Assembly: GCF_900961225.1 (NCBI RefSeq) | Contig: NZ_CAAHFN010000048.1 | Location: 1 to 64,000, forward strand | Reading direction: 5' to 3' | DNA: 64,000 nt | From: Modicisalibacter radicis | Lineage (GTDB): Bacteria > Pseudomonadota > Gammaproteobacteria > Pseudomonadales > Halomonadaceae | In this document: one piece after another, positions 37,216 through 50,255 of the stretch | Layout: every line of letters starts with the position of its first letter | Position numbering within the stretch: the first letter of the stretch is position 1 | The notes under the pieces: generated by a model | Told to the model about the DNA's origin: nothing | Databases searched by the model: none | Seen by the model: only the letters and a program-made list of their open reading frames with translations | Translations under genes and position numbers: made by a program

Positions 37216-38164
37216 TCAGCCAATCCAGATAGGCACTGACACCCTCGCGCACGGTCTTGAACTCGGCGTTGTAGCCCGCCTCGCGCAGTCGCGAAATGTC
37301 CGCGCGGGTATAGCTCTGGTAACGCCCCTTGAGTTCGTCGGGGAAGTCGATGTACTCGATCTCGCCTTTCGCGTAGTAATCGATGACCGTCTCGGCGATC
37401 GCCTTGAACGGCTCGGCGCGACCGGTGCCCAGGTTGTAGATGCCGGAGACCTCGGGATTGTCGAGGAACCACAGGTTGACGTCGACCACGTCGCCGACAT
37501 AGACGAAATCGCGGCTCTGCATGCCGGCCTCATAGCCTTCCCAGGCGCCGAACAGGCGCGGATTCTGGCCCTGACTGACCTGAGTGTGGTGATGGTAGGC
37601 CACGCTGGCCATCTTGCCCTTGTGCTGCTCCCGCGGGCCATAGACGTTGAAGTAGCGAAACCCCACCACCTGACTGGTGAAGGTCTCCCAGCGTGCGCGC
37701 ACGTACTGGTCGAACAGCAGTTTCGAGTAGCCGTAGACGTTGAGCGGTTTCTCGTGCTCCGGCGCCTCGACGAACACCTCGCTGCCGCCGTAGGTGGCCG
37801 CCGACGAGGCATACAGGAACGGGATGCGCTTGTGCTGGCAGTAGGCTAGCAGCACCTTGGAGTACTCGAAGTTGTTGTCGAGCATGAACTGGCCGTCCCA
37901 TTCGGTGGTGTCCGAACAGGCGCCCTCGTGGAAGATCGCCTCGATCGGCGGCAGGTCGCTGGGCTCGCCACGCAGCGCCGCCTCGACGCGCACGCGGAAG
38001 TCTTCCTTGTCCAGGTAGTCGCCGAGGGTGCAATCGGCGAGATTGACGAACTTGGTGCCGTCGGTCAGGTCGTCGACCACCAGCACGTCGTCGCGGCCCC
38101 GTGCATTGAGCGCCTTCACCAGATTGGCGCCGATGAAACCGGCGCCGCCCGTCACTACGATCAT
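37208..38164 (-). CDS. hldD: ADP-glyceromanno-heptose 6-epimerase
   Basis: 318 residues from the ATG at 38164. It converts ADP-D,D-heptose to ADP-L,D-heptose, the donor for WaaC/Waa[21 protein letters not shown] is the NADP-binding loop. [24 protein letters not shown], and [13 protein letters not shown] (YxxxK) are the short-chain dehydrogenase motifs, with [18 protein letters not shown] for the substrate. It is the first gene of the hldD-waaF transcript, divergent from glyQ. Confidence 0.97.
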   Translation of the reverse strand: MIVVTGGAGFIGANLVKALNARGRDDVLVVDDLTDGTKFVNLADCTLGDYLDKEDFRVRVEAALRGEPSDLPPIEAIFHEGACSDTTEWDGQFMLDNNFEYSKVLLAYCQHKRIPFLYASSAATYGGSEVFVEAPEHEKPLNVYGYSKLLFDQYVRARWETFTSQVVGFRYFNVYGPREQHKGKMASVAYHHHTQVSQGQNPRLFGAWEGYEAGMQSRDFVYVGDVVDVNLWFLDNPEVSGIYNLGTGRAEPFKAIAETVIDYYAKGEIEYIDFPDELKGRYQSYTRADISRLREAGYNAEFKTVREGVSAYLDWLNG

Positions 38165-38252
38165 GTCGCGAATCCTCTTGGTGGTTGCGGCCCGCCACGG
38201 CCATGCGGCAGGCAATTCGGCGCGGTGCCTATAACCGATTACCCGCTAATTG

Positions 38253-38258
38253 TATACT
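38253..38258 (+). promoter_or_regulatory. Possible glyQ -10 element
   Basis: TATACT lies 38 bp before the glyQ ATG in the 132-bp divergent gap to hldD. The -35 region is not obvious. Confidence 0.35.
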
Positions 38259-38296
38259 TGGCGGTCCGCGAATTCATGGGCCAACGGTGACCCGCA

Positions 38297-39259
<963 letters not shown>

Positions 39260-39261
39260 GC

Positions 39262-41328
39262 ATGGCTGCCAACACACTGCTGGTCGAACTGGGCGTCGAA
39301 GAGCTGCCGCCGGGCGCCATCGATTCGCTGGCCGATGCCTTCGCCGACGGCCTCGCCGACGGCCTGCGCGAGGCCGAGGTCGGTTTCGGCACGGTCCGGG
39401 CCTACGCCACGCCGCGCCGCCTGGCCGTACAGATCGAGGCGCTCGAAGCCAAGCAGCCCGACCGCCTTATCGAACGCCGCGGACCGGCACTGGCCGCCGC
39501 CTTCAAGGATGGCGAGCCGACCAAGGCCGCCCAGGGCTTTGCTCGCTCCTGCGGCGTCGAGGTGGATGAACTCGTCCATCTCGAAACCGACAAGGGCACC
39601 TGGCTGGGATACCGCTTCGAACAGCCGGGCGCCACCATCGAGGCGTTGTTGCCCCCGATCGTCGTGCAGACGGTAGCCGGGCTGCCGGTGCCCAAGAACA
39701 TGCGCTGGGGCGATTCACGCATCGAGTTCTCGCGGCCGGTGCATTGGCTGGTGGCGCTCTACGGCCGCGACGTGGTCGACGCCCAGGTGCTGGGATTGCG
39801 CGCCGGGCGCGAGACTCGCGGCCACCGCTTTCATGCCCCCGCCGCCATCGCCCTGCCCCGGGCCGACGATTACGTGGATGCCCTGGAAAACGCCTATGTG
39901 CTGGTCGATCGTCGGGTCCGTCGCGAGCGGATCCGCGAGCAGGTGCTTGCCGAAGCCGAGGTCCAGGCGGCCACCGCCGTCATCGACGAGGACCTTCTCG
40001 ACGAGGTCAACGGCCTCGTCGAATGGCCGGTGGCCCTGGCCGGCAGCTTCGATGAACGCTTCCTCGAGGTGCCCGCCGAGTGCCTGATCTCGTCGATGAA
40101 GGCCAATCAGAAATATTTCCACCTGCTCGATGCCGATGGCAAGCTCGAGCCCGGCTTCATCACCGTGGCCAATATCGACAGCCGCGATTCCCAGCGGGTG
40201 ATCGAAGGCAATGAACGGGTCATTCGCCCACGCCTGGCCGACGCCGCCTTCTTCTACGAGACCGACCTCAGGCACAGCCTGGCTTCACGGCGCGAGGGAC
40301 TGGCCAACGTGGTCTTCCAGCAGCAGCTGGGTACGCTGGCCGACAAGGCCGATCGCTGCGAGGCGCTCGCCCGCTACATCGCCGAGCGTATCGAAGGCGA
40401 CGTCGAACATGCCGCCAGGGCCGCACAACTCGCCAAGTGCGACCTGACCAGTGAAATGGTGCTCGAATTTCCGGAGCTGCAGGGCACCATGGGCTGCTAC
40501 TACGCTCGCCACGACGGCGAGCCCGAGGACGTGGCCCAGGCCATTCATGAGCAGTATCTGCCGCGTTTTGCCGGTGATGAGGTGCCCGAGAGCAAGACCG
40601 GACTGGCACTGGCACTGGCCGACCGACTCGACACCCTCACCGGAATCTTCGGCATCGGCGCGCGCCCCACCGGTGCCAAGGATCCGTTCGCCCTGCGCCG
40701 TGCGGCGATCGGGGTGCTCAACATCCTGATCAAGGCCGAACTGGATCTCAATCTGCGCGAGCTGCTCACCCAGGCCGCAGACCGGCATAGCGGGCTGCCC
40801 CAGGCCGCGGGTCTTGCCGAGGAAGTACTCGAGTACATGCTCGATCGCTTTCGCGCCTGGACCCAGGATGAAGGCATCGCCGTCGAGGTCTATCTTGCGG
40901 TCCGTGCGCGCCCCGTCACCCGGCCGCTGGACTTCGCGCGGCGCGTTCGCGCCGTGCATGCCTTCAGCCAGCACGAGGAAGCAGCCGCTCTGGCCGCCGC
41001 CAACAAACGCGTCTCCAACATTCTGACCAAGCAGGCCGACGAGGTCGCCGAGTCAGTGGATGCCTCGCTCCTCGCCGAGGACGCCGAGCGGGCGCTTGCC
41101 CAGGCCCTGGCCGACCGCCGCCGCATCGTCGCCCCGCTGTTTGCCGAGGCGCGCTACAGCGAAGCGTTGGATGCCCTGTCGACGCTCCGCGAACCCGTGG
41201 ACCGGTTCTTCGATGACGTGATGGTGATGGCCGATGACAGCGCCATAAGGCGTAATCGCCTGGCCATGCTCGCCGAGCTTCAGGCACTGTTCCTCGAAGT
41301 GGCGGATATCGCCCAGCTGCAGCAATAG
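39262..41328 (+). CDS. glyS: Glycyl-tRNA synthetase beta chain
   Basis: 688 residues from the ATG at 39262. The beta subunit binds tRNA-Gly and provides the HD-like and anticodon-binding domains. LLVELGVEELPPGAIDSLAD is the canonical start, followed by RRGPALAAAFKDGEPTKAAQ, MRWGDSRIEFSRPVHWLVAL and, near the C-terminus, VKPVDRFFDDVMVMADD-like EPVDRFFDDVMVMADD. The longer in-frame upstream reading overlaps glyQ and is not real. A clear terminator follows 24 bp after the stop. Confidence 0.98.
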   Translation: MAANTLLVELGVEELPPGAIDSLADAFADGLADGLREAEVGFGTVRAYATPRRLAVQIEALEAKQPDRLIERRGPALAAAFKDGEPTKAAQGFARSCGVEVDELVHLETDKGTWLGYRFEQPGATIEALLPPIVVQTVAGLPVPKNMRWGDSRIEFSRPVHWLVALYGRDVVDAQVLGLRAGRETRGHRFHAPAAIALPRADDYVDALENAYVLVDRRVRRERIREQVLAEAEVQAATAVIDEDLLDEVNGLVEWPVALAGSFDERFLEVPAECLISSMKANQKYFHLLDADGKLEPGFITVANIDSRDSQRVIEGNERVIRPRLADAAFFYETDLRHSLASRREGLANVVFQQQLGTLADKADRCEALARYIAERIEGDVEHAARAAQLAKCDLTSEMVLEFPELQGTMGCYYARHDGEPEDVAQAIHEQYLPRFAGDEVPESKTGLALALADRLDTLTGIFGIGARPTGAKDPFALRRAAIGVLNILIKAELDLNLRELLTQAADRHSGLPQAAGLAEEVLEYMLDRFRAWTQDEGIAVEVYLAVRARPVTRPLDFARRVRAVHAFSQHEEAAALAAANKRVSNILTKQADEVAESVDASLLAEDAERALAQALADRRRIVAPLFAEARYSEALDALSTLREPVDRFFDDVMVMADDSAIRRNRLAMLAELQALFLEVADIAQLQQ

Positions 41329-41351
41329 ACGCACGACACGGGGTTTTCCCG

Positions 41352-41374
41352 GCCGGCCTCAGGGCCGGCTTTTT
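41352..41374 (+). terminator. Rho-independent terminator of glyQS
   Basis: GCCGGCC (41352-41358), loop TCAG, GGCCGGC (41363-41369), then TTTTT. Confidence 0.93.
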
Positions 41375-41380
41375 CATGCA

Positions 41381-41396
41381 TGTTTCACGTGAAACG
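41381..41396. other. parS centromere site 1
   Basis: TGTTTCACGTGAAACG, 15 of 16 bases of the chromosomal ParB-binding palindrome TGTTTCACGTGAAACA. It is in the glyS-gmhB gap. Confidence 0.92.
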
Positions 41397-41411
41397 TTTT
41401 TACGTCATGCT

Positions 41412-41427
41412 TGTTTCACGTGAAACA
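41412..41427. other. parS centromere site 2
   Basis: TGTTTCACGTGAAACA, a perfect parS, 31 bp from site 1 and 22 bp before the gmhB start codon. Confidence 0.95.
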
Positions 41428-41449
41428 CTTTCGCCCAGGTCGCTCTGCC

Positions 41450-42031
41450 ATGAACAAGCACCCGCTACCCAGCCAGCCCTATGATCTGGTACCGAGCCGG
41501 GTCGTCGTCCTCGACCGCGACGGCGTCATCAACGCGGATTCGGAAGACTACATCAAGTCGCTCGCGGAGTGGCTGCCCTACCCTCGGTCCATCGAGGCCA
41601 TTGCCCGGCTGAGCCGGCATGGCTGGACCGTCGCCGTGGCCACCAATCAGTCGGGGGTGGCACGCGGTTATTTCGACGAAGCCACCCTGCAACGGATGCA
41701 TGACGATCTCCGTGAACGGGTATCGACCGCGGGAGGAAGGATTGCCCATATTGCCTACTGCCCTCACGGTCCCGACGATGGCTGCGAGTGCCGCAAGCCG
41801 AAGGCCGGCCTGCTCGACCAGATCCAGCATGCGCTGAACCTGGAAAGCCTCCAGGGCGCCTGGATGGTAGGCGACAGCCAGAGGGATCTCGATGCCGGGA
41901 TCGCCAGGGGCTGTCACCCGGTGCTGGTCCGCACAGGCAAGGGGAAGAAGACCGAAGCTAGGGGGGGCCTGGAGCAGGCGAGAATCTTCGACGATCTGGC
42001 AACCTTCGCCGACTACCTGGTCGAAAACTGA
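41450..42031 (+). CDS. gmhB: D-glycero-D-manno-heptose-1,7-bisphosphate 7-phosphatase
   Basis: 193 residues from the ATG at 41450; an earlier TTG start would run through parS site 2 and is rejected. A HAD phosphatase that removes the 7-phosphate in ADP-heptose synthesis, acting between the two HldE reactions. VVVLDRDGVINADSEDYI holds the catalytic Asp pair, VATNQSGVARGYF motif II, CPHGPDDGCECRKPKAGLL the zinc-binding cysteines and motif III Lys, and MVGDSQRDLDAGIA motif IV. It sits away from the LPS locus, next to gyrB, as in Pseudomonas. Confidence 0.95.
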   Translation: MNKHPLPSQPYDLVPSRVVVLDRDGVINADSEDYIKSLAEWLPYPRSIEAIARLSRHGWTVAVATNQSGVARGYFDEATLQRMHDDLRERVSTAGGRIAHIAYCPHGPDDGCECRKPKAGLLDQIQHALNLESLQGAWMVGDSQRDLDAGIARGCHPVLVRTGKGKKTEARGGLEQARIFDDLATFADYLVEN

Positions 42032-42143
42032 GGGTTTCGGCCTTTCGCTGCACGCCGGGAACCTGATTGCAGCGGACCGTTAACCGATACCAGTGCTCAG
42101 CCCTTCCCCGTGAATGGGGCGTTGTTCAAGGGGGCACTGGCAA

Positions 42144-42270
42144 TCACTTCACCGAGTAGCCTCCATCGGCGACCAGATTGTGTCCGCTGACATAGCTCGA
42201 GGCATCGCTGGCCAGGAAGATGGCCGGATTGGCAAACTCCTCGACGCGCCCTCGCCGCGCCAGGGGTGTG
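42144..42270 (-). pseudogene. Short-chain dehydrogenase remnant (C-terminal about 40 codons)
   Basis: The minus strand reads [20 protein letters not shown], then [20 protein letters not shown] and Lys-stop at 42144. This is the conserved C-terminal block of SDR oxidoreductases (FLASDxxSYxxGxxxxxDGG). There is no cofactor or catalytic part upstream. The break point at about 42270 joins directly to the sequence leading into the MerR remnant. Confidence 0.85.
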
Positions 42271-42348
42271 GGGCGGTTCGGATATCGTCATCCAGAGCGC
42301 CCTCCCCCGCGCGGCGACGTCATCCCGTCCTCCGGGACCTGTTCGGTA

Positions 42349-42620
42349 AAGCCGGGGCTTCCGGCCCCCGCCAGGACGGAAGCGGGCTATCGCGACCAAG
42401 ACGAAAACATGGTGCTGGCTGCCAAGCGTGTCGTCTTGCTCAGCGCTGCGGGCCTGAAGCGGGAATCCATCTGTACTCTACTGCCATGCATACTGGATGA
42501 TCAGCCGATCTTTGACCCGTGACCGTGACCGTGACCGGAAGCCAGGGAAACGCTTCACGAGAAAATGGAGAAGCTGGATCGAGAGCTACGTAACCTGAAG
42601 GAAAGTCGAGAGATAAGCCC
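42349..42620 (+). pseudogene. MerR-family regulator remnant with tandem in-frame stops
   Basis: One frame reads GLPAPARTEAGYRDQDENMV, then LLSAAGLKRESICTLLPCIL and DDQPIFDP, followed by a triplicated hexamer CCGTGA that gives three TGA stops, then EARETLHEKMEKLDRELRNL. These are the second half of the MerR DNA-binding domain and its coiled coil. The first helix-turn-helix codons are missing. With the divergent SDR piece it looks like a regulator-target pair that lost its shared middle by deletion. Confidence 0.75.
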
Positions 42621-42748
42621 GCGATACTTCAGGCGCCCGGAATCGGCATCTCTGGCGGGGGAGCCGCATGACTCCGACCGCCTCAGGATCGGGCCTGACT
42701 GCAATGCCAGTCAGCGGTTCGACGAAAAAGCTCCCGCGCGCAGACATG

Positions 42749-42773
42749 AAAAGCCCAGCGCTTGGGCTGGGCT
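42749..42773 (-). terminator. Rho-independent terminator of gyrB
   Basis: On the minus strand AGCCCAG, an eight-base loop, CTGGGCT and then TTTTC, 60 bp after the gyrB stop. Confidence 0.75.
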
Positions 42774-42816
42774 TGCTGCCTGGAGACAGACTCGACGCTC
42801 CTGCGTGGCCAGAGCG

Positions 42817-42832
42817 TGTTTCACGTGAAACA
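42817..42832. other. parS centromere site 3
   Basis: TGTTTCACGTGAAACA, perfect. It begins on the base immediately after the gyrB stop codon (TGA at 42835-42833 on the minus strand). Confidence 0.95.
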
Positions 42833-45256
<2,424 letters not shown>

Positions 45257-46366
45257 CTACTCCGTCGTGAAGTCTTTCGTTCCGTATGTCGCAAGCCGAC
45301 CCTGTTTCACGTGAAACATCGCGACCGTTGTTTCTGCCTGCCACAGCCCCGCCAAGGCCTCCTGGTCGACGCTGGTGATGAACGCCTGGCAGCCCATGTG
45401 CTCCAGCCAGCGGCAGAAGATGCGGCGATGCCGGGCATCGAGCTCCGCCGGCAAGTCGTCGATCAGGTAGAGGCAGGTGCGTCCCGTGGCCATCTCAAGC
45501 AAACGCCCCTGGGCCAATTTCATGGCACTGACCACCAGCTTTTGCTGGCCGCGCGAGAGTACCTCCACTGCCGGTCGTCGTTCGACGCGTATTCGCAGGT
45601 CGGCACGCTGTGGACCCTGCTGGGTAAACCCCATCTGGCGATCGGTAGCGCGCCCCTGGGCCAGGACCTCTGCCAGATCGCGCTGGCGATCCCAACCGCG
45701 ATAGTAGCGCAGCGTCAGGTCGGGAAGCGGCAAGAGTTCAGCAAGTGTCTCTTCGAAAACCGGGAGAAAGGCTGCCATGTAATCGTCTCGCAGGGCGTCC
45801 AGGCGATTGCCCCAGTGCGCGAACTCATGCTCCCAGACTCCAATCGATTGCTCGTCGATTCTATCATGCCTGAGTAACGCATTCCGATGTTTAAGCGCCC
45901 GCCGAGTGCGTTTCCAGGCATCGAGAAAATCGTGTTTCACGTGAAACACACCCCAGTCGAAGAACTCGCGGCGCGAAGCGGGCGCACCCTCGAGCAGCCG
46001 GAACGCATCGGGGTTGATCAACTGGAGCGGCAATGCTTCGACGAGTTCGGAAACCCGAGCCACGCGCTCGCCGGCCATGCGCATCTCGAGCTCGCCCTGA
46101 GTACGGTGTCTGCGAACCCCCAGCGGCACAGGAGGGTCACCGGCCAGGCGGCCGTGCAAAGTGACGCTGTCGCCGCCATGGTGAATGGCATGACGAAGCT
46201 GTTGCGTACGAAAGGACCGGCCCATGCCAAGGATGTGGATTCCTTCCAGCAGGCTCGTCTTGCCGCTTCCGTTTTCGCCGACGATCACGTTGATCGACGA
46301 CGAGGGCTGCATGTCCAGTGCCTCGAGATTACGTAAACCCTGGAAGGACAAGCGATCAAGAGGCAT
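45257..46366 (-). CDS. recF: DNA replication and repair protein RecF
   Basis: 369 residues. An SMC-like ABC ATPase that loads RecA at gaps with RecO and RecR. Walker A is NVIVGENGSGKTSLLEGIHI, the signature is VEVLSRGQQKLVVSAMKLAQ and Walker B is CLYLIDDLPAELDARHRRIF. Two parS sites are embedded in the coding sequence and are read as VFHVKH (about residue 143) and MFHVKQ (about residue 350), positions where related RecF proteins tolerate FHV. The gene is within the dnaA-dnaN-recF-gyrB cluster. Confidence 0.97.
   Translation of the reverse strand: MPLDRLSFQGLRNLEALDMQPSSSINVIVGENGSGKTSLLEGIHILGMGRSFRTQQLRHAIHHGGDSVTLHGRLAGDPPVPLGVRRHRTQGELEMRMAGERVARVSELVEALPLQLINPDAFRLLEGAPASRREFFDWGVFHVKHDFLDAWKRTRRALKHRNALLRHDRIDEQSIGVWEHEFAHWGNRLDALRDDYMAAFLPVFEETLAELLPLPDLTLRYYRGWDRQRDLAEVLAQGRATDRQMGFTQQGPQRADLRIRVERRPAVEVLSRGQQKLVVSAMKLAQGRLLEMATGRTCLYLIDDLPAELDARHRRIFCRWLEHMGCQAFITSVDQEALAGLWQAETTVAMFHVKQGRLATYGTKDFTTE
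45303..45318. other. parS centromere site 4 (inside recF)
   Basis: TGTTTCACGTGAAACA, perfect, near the recF 3' end, read through as MFHVKQ. Confidence 0.95.
45933..45948. other. parS centromere site 5 (inside recF)
   Basis: TGTTTCACGTGAAACA, perfect, in the middle of recF, read through as VFHVKH. Confidence 0.95.
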
Positions 46367-46440
46367 CCAGGCACCGGCGAAAAGCTGGGTTCGGAAAGCG
46401 CGAAAACAACATCGCAGCCTGCATTAAAGCGTGTTCACGT

Positions 46441-47544
46441 TCACAGACGCATCGGCATGACCACGTACAACGCATCGCCACCGCCCGGCTCTTCCATGAT
46501 GGCACTGCTGTTGGAGTCGGAAAGGGTCATCTGCATGCGATCCTCGTCGAGCGCATTGAGCACATCGATGAGATACCCGACATTGAAGCCGATCTCCAGG
46601 GCGTTGCCATCGTAGTCGATCGCGACATTCTCCTCGGCTTCTTCCTGCTCGGGATTGTTGGCCAGCACACGCAGATTGCCGGCCTCCAGGTTGAGGCGCA
46701 CACCCCGGTACTTTTCGTTGGAAAGGATCGAGGTACGCGAGAGCACCTGCCGCAGCTCGGCCCGATCGGCAATGAACACCTTGTCCCCGCCGCGAGGAAT
46801 CACCCGCTCGTAGTCGGGGAACTTGCCGTCGACCAGCTTGGAGGTGAAGGTGAAGCTACCGGTATGGGCACGGATGTGATTGGAACCCAACGTCAGCTCG
46901 ACCGGTTCGTCACTGCCATCGAGCAGCCTCACCAGCTCGAGAATCCCCTTGCGAGGCACGATCAGCTTTTGCGTCGGTTCGACGTTCACTTCGGCACTGC
47001 GCGTGCACATCGCCAGGCGGTGGCCATCGGTGGCCACGGTGCGCACCAGGTTGTGGCCAAGCTCCAGCAGCATGCCGTTGAGGTAGTAGCGCACGTCCTG
47101 TTGCGCCATGGCGAAGGACGTGGCGTCGATGAGCTGCTTGAGGGTACCTCGCGGCAGGGTCAGCTCCTGGCTGGCCTGGCTGTCCTCGATATTGGGGAAT
47201 TCGGCCACCGGCAATGTCGAAAGCGTGAACCGCGAGCGCCCCGAACGCAGGATCGCCCGCCCCTCCTCCAGCGCAAAGGAGATTTCCGCCTGTTCGGGCA
47301 GCGACTTGCAGATATCCATCAGCTTGCGGGCCGGCACGGTGGCCGAACCCGGTTCGTCGACCTGGCCGGGCTCGATACGGCCGATAAGCTCGACCTCGAG
47401 ATCGGTGCCGGTGAGCGCCAACTGGGTATCCTGTACCTCGATCAGCACATTGGAAAGTACCGGCAGGGTCTGGCGCCGTTCGACCACGCCGGCCACCAGC
47501 GATAATGGGCGCAGCAGGGCTTCACGGGAAATGGAAAATTTCAT
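46441..47544 (-). CDS. dnaN: DNA polymerase III beta sliding clamp
   Basis: 367 residues, the standard length. A ring-shaped dimer of three-domain subunits that holds polymerase III on DNA. MKFSISREALLRPLSLVAGV is the usual start, with TVPARKLMDICKSLP, QDVRYYLNGMLLELGHNLVR and VATDGHRLAM in domain 2 and FNVGYLIDVLNAL and DALYVVMPMRL at the C-terminus, where the client-peptide pocket lies. It is 61 bp downstream of dnaA and 74 bp upstream of recF on the same strand. Confidence 0.98.
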   Translation of the reverse strand: MKFSISREALLRPLSLVAGVVERRQTLPVLSNVLIEVQDTQLALTGTDLEVELIGRIEPGQVDEPGSATVPARKLMDICKSLPEQAEISFALEEGRAILRSGRSRFTLSTLPVAEFPNIEDSQASQELTLPRGTLKQLIDATSFAMAQQDVRYYLNGMLLELGHNLVRTVATDGHRLAMCTRSAEVNVEPTQKLIVPRKGILELVRLLDGSDEPVELTLGSNHIRAHTGSFTFTSKLVDGKFPDYERVIPRGGDKVFIADRAELRQVLSRTSILSNEKYRGVRLNLEAGNLRVLANNPEQEEAEENVAIDYDGNALEIGFNVGYLIDVLNALDEDRMQMTLSDSNSSAIMEEPGGGDALYVVMPMRL

Positions 47545-47605
47545 GAGGGCTCCACTCTTCTCCTGAGTTTCAAAGACGGGAACGAGATGCGATGGACGAC
47601 ACGTG

Positions 47606-49087
47606 TCAGCTGGTCAGCAATCGCAGCAAGTTCTTGTAATCCTCGCGAATATCCGCGTTTTCTTCCTGTAGCGCCACAATCTTTCGGCAAGCATGCAGCA
47701 CGGTTGTATGGTCGCGCCCGCCAAAGGCGTCGCCGATTTCCGGCAGGCTGTGATTGGTCAATTCCTTGGCCAGGGCCATGGCGACCTGCCGCGGCCTGGC
47801 CACCGAGCGCGAACGGCGCTTGGAAAGCAGATCCGCCAGCTTGATCTTGTAGTATTCGGCGACCGTACGCTGAATATTGTCCACCCCCACCTGCTTGTCC
47901 TGCAAAGCCAGCAGGTCCTTGAGCGATTCGCGGATGAAATCCTGGGTGATCGGCTTGCCCATGAAATGGGAATCGGCGATCACCTTCTTCAACGCACCCT
48001 CCAGCTCACGCACGTTCGAACGTATCTTCTGGGCAATGAAGAAGGCCGCATCGTGCGGCAGATCGACCTTGGCCTGGTCGGCCTTCTTCATCAGGATAGC
48101 CACCCGGGTTTCCAGTTCGGGAGGTTCGATGGCGACCGTCAGCCCCCAGCCGAAACGCGACTTGAGTCGCTCTTCCACCCCGCTGATCTCCTTGGGGTAG
48201 CGGTCCGAGGTCAGGATCATCTGCTGACCGCCTTCCAGCAAGGCGTTGAAAGTATGAAAGAACTCCTCCTGGGAGCGCTCCTTGCCGGCAAAGAACTGGA
48301 TATCGTCGATCAGCAGCGCATCGACGCTTCGATAGAACCGCTTGAAGTCGTTGATGGCGTTGAGCTGAAGCGCCTTGACCATGTCGGCGACGAAGCGTTC
48401 GGAATGCAGATAGACCACCTTGGCATTGTCGCGCAGGGCAGCCAGTTGGTTGCCCACGGCGTGCATCAGGTGGGTCTTGCCCAAGCCCACCCCACCATAC
48501 AGGAACAGTGGATTGTAAGCGCCGCCGGGGTTCTCGGAGACTTGTCGCGAAGCGGCCCTGGCAAGCTGGTTGGACTTACCCTCGACGAAGGTGTCGAACG
48601 TGAAGTTGGGGTTGAGACCGCTCTGGTGCTTGAGGCTGCCTTCCACCTGGACCTGCCGCTCCCCCGCGGGCTGCTGTGAGGAACGGCGCTGGCCCTCGCC
48701 GCTGAGCTTGTCGATCTCCCGCTCATCGGCGTATTCGTCACCCCGGGGCGGCGTGTGCACCGCGGGTGCGGAAGGCTGGCGAAAGCGGCTGGCCGAGACC
48801 GGGTTACCCAGGTCCCGCGGCTGCGGGCTCGGCGCAGCACGCCGACTGCCCACCGACAGGCTCACCTTGGGCGGCTTGCTGGGCGCCAGTTCGCGCAACA
48901 ACTCATTGATCCGCTTGAGGTACTTGTCGCTGACCCAGTCGCGTACAAAGCGATTGGGCGCCAACAGGTTGAGCTCGTTGGGGGTAGCGTCTTCCGCCTG
49001 CAGGGGACGAATCCAGGTATTGAACTGCTGCGAACTCAGCTCATCCTGCAGATAAGCCAGACATTGTTGCCAAAGAGCGACCGACAC
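47606..49087 (-). CDS. dnaA: Chromosomal replication initiator DnaA
   Basis: 493 residues. DnaA binds 9-bp boxes at oriC and melts the origin. Domain I is [20 protein letters not shown], and domain II (about 85-155) is a variable low-complexity linker. Domain III is the AAA+ core with [20 protein letters not shown] (Walker A) and [15 protein letters not shown] (Walker B). Domain IV has [20 protein letters not shown] and [14 protein letters not shown], the box-recognition helix. It heads the dnaA-dnaN-recF-gyrB transcript, leading away from the origin. Confidence 0.99.
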   Translation of the reverse strand: MSVALWQQCLAYLQDELSSQQFNTWIRPLQAEDATPNELNLLAPNRFVRDWVSDKYLKRINELLRELAPSKPPKVSLSVGSRRAAPSPQPRDLGNPVSASRFRQPSAPAVHTPPRGDEYADEREIDKLSGEGQRRSSQQPAGERQVQVEGSLKHQSGLNPNFTFDTFVEGKSNQLARAASRQVSENPGGAYNPLFLYGGVGLGKTHLMHAVGNQLAALRDNAKVVYLHSERFVADMVKALQLNAINDFKRFYRSVDALLIDDIQFFAGKERSQEEFFHTFNALLEGGQQMILTSDRYPKEISGVEERLKSRFGWGLTVAIEPPELETRVAILMKKADQAKVDLPHDAAFFIAQKIRSNVRELEGALKKVIADSHFMGKPITQDFIRESLKDLLALQDKQVGVDNIQRTVAEYYKIKLADLLSKRRSRSVARPRQVAMALAKELTNHSLPEIGDAFGGRDHTTVLHACRKIVALQEENADIREDYKNLLRLLTS

Positions 49088-49794
<707 letters not shown>

Positions 49795-49807
49795 TCGCGG
49801 CTCGCGA

Positions 49808-50191
49808 ATGTCCTGTCAGGGCTTTCCCCGGCAACTGCGTCTGCTGACTGCCGGGGACTATGGGTACGTCTTCGAACAAGCATCGTACAAGGTACACGCC
49901 AAAGGGTTGCTGGTACTGGCCAGGGACAACTCCTTGGGTCACCCGCGCGTGGGCCTGGTCTTCAGCAAGAAAAACGTTCGTCGTGCCGTAGATCGCAACC
50001 GTCTAAAGCGCTTGGTGCGTGAGTCCATCCGTCTCCGGCAGCATCGCCTACCCGCTGTGGATATCGTTGTCCTGGCCCGCCGTGGCGTACACGAGCTGGA
50101 CAATCCCACACTGCACCGACAGCTTCACGGCTTGTGGCGACGGCTGGAAAAGGAGGTTGGCAAGCAGTCACCTGCCATCTCGGCCTCCTGA
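49808..50191 (+). CDS. rnpA: Ribonuclease P protein component
   Basis: 127 residues from the ATG at 49808. The protein subunit of RNase P helps the catalytic RNA cut tRNA precursors. LLTAGDYGYVFEQASYKVHA is the N-terminal block. RVGLVFSKKNVRRAVDRNRL and KRLVRESIR contain the conserved RNR motif that binds the RNA. YidD, usually encoded next, is absent: only 64 bp separate this stop from yidC. Confidence 0.96.
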   Translation: MSCQGFPRQLRLLTAGDYGYVFEQASYKVHAKGLLVLARDNSLGHPRVGLVFSKKNVRRAVDRNRLKRLVRESIRLRQHRLPAVDIVVLARRGVHELDNPTLHRQLHGLWRRLEKEVGKQSPAISAS

Positions 50192-50255
50192 ATTCGGAAC
50201 AGCGTGACCCGACCAACCCGCAGAACGATCCAATATCCCATCGGGCAGATCCCTA

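Noticed and set aside
41411..41449. An earlier TTG start for gmhB (MFHVKHFRPGRSA...)
   Set aside because: These codons are parS site 2 and its flank; the ATG at 41450 starts at the usual HAD position.
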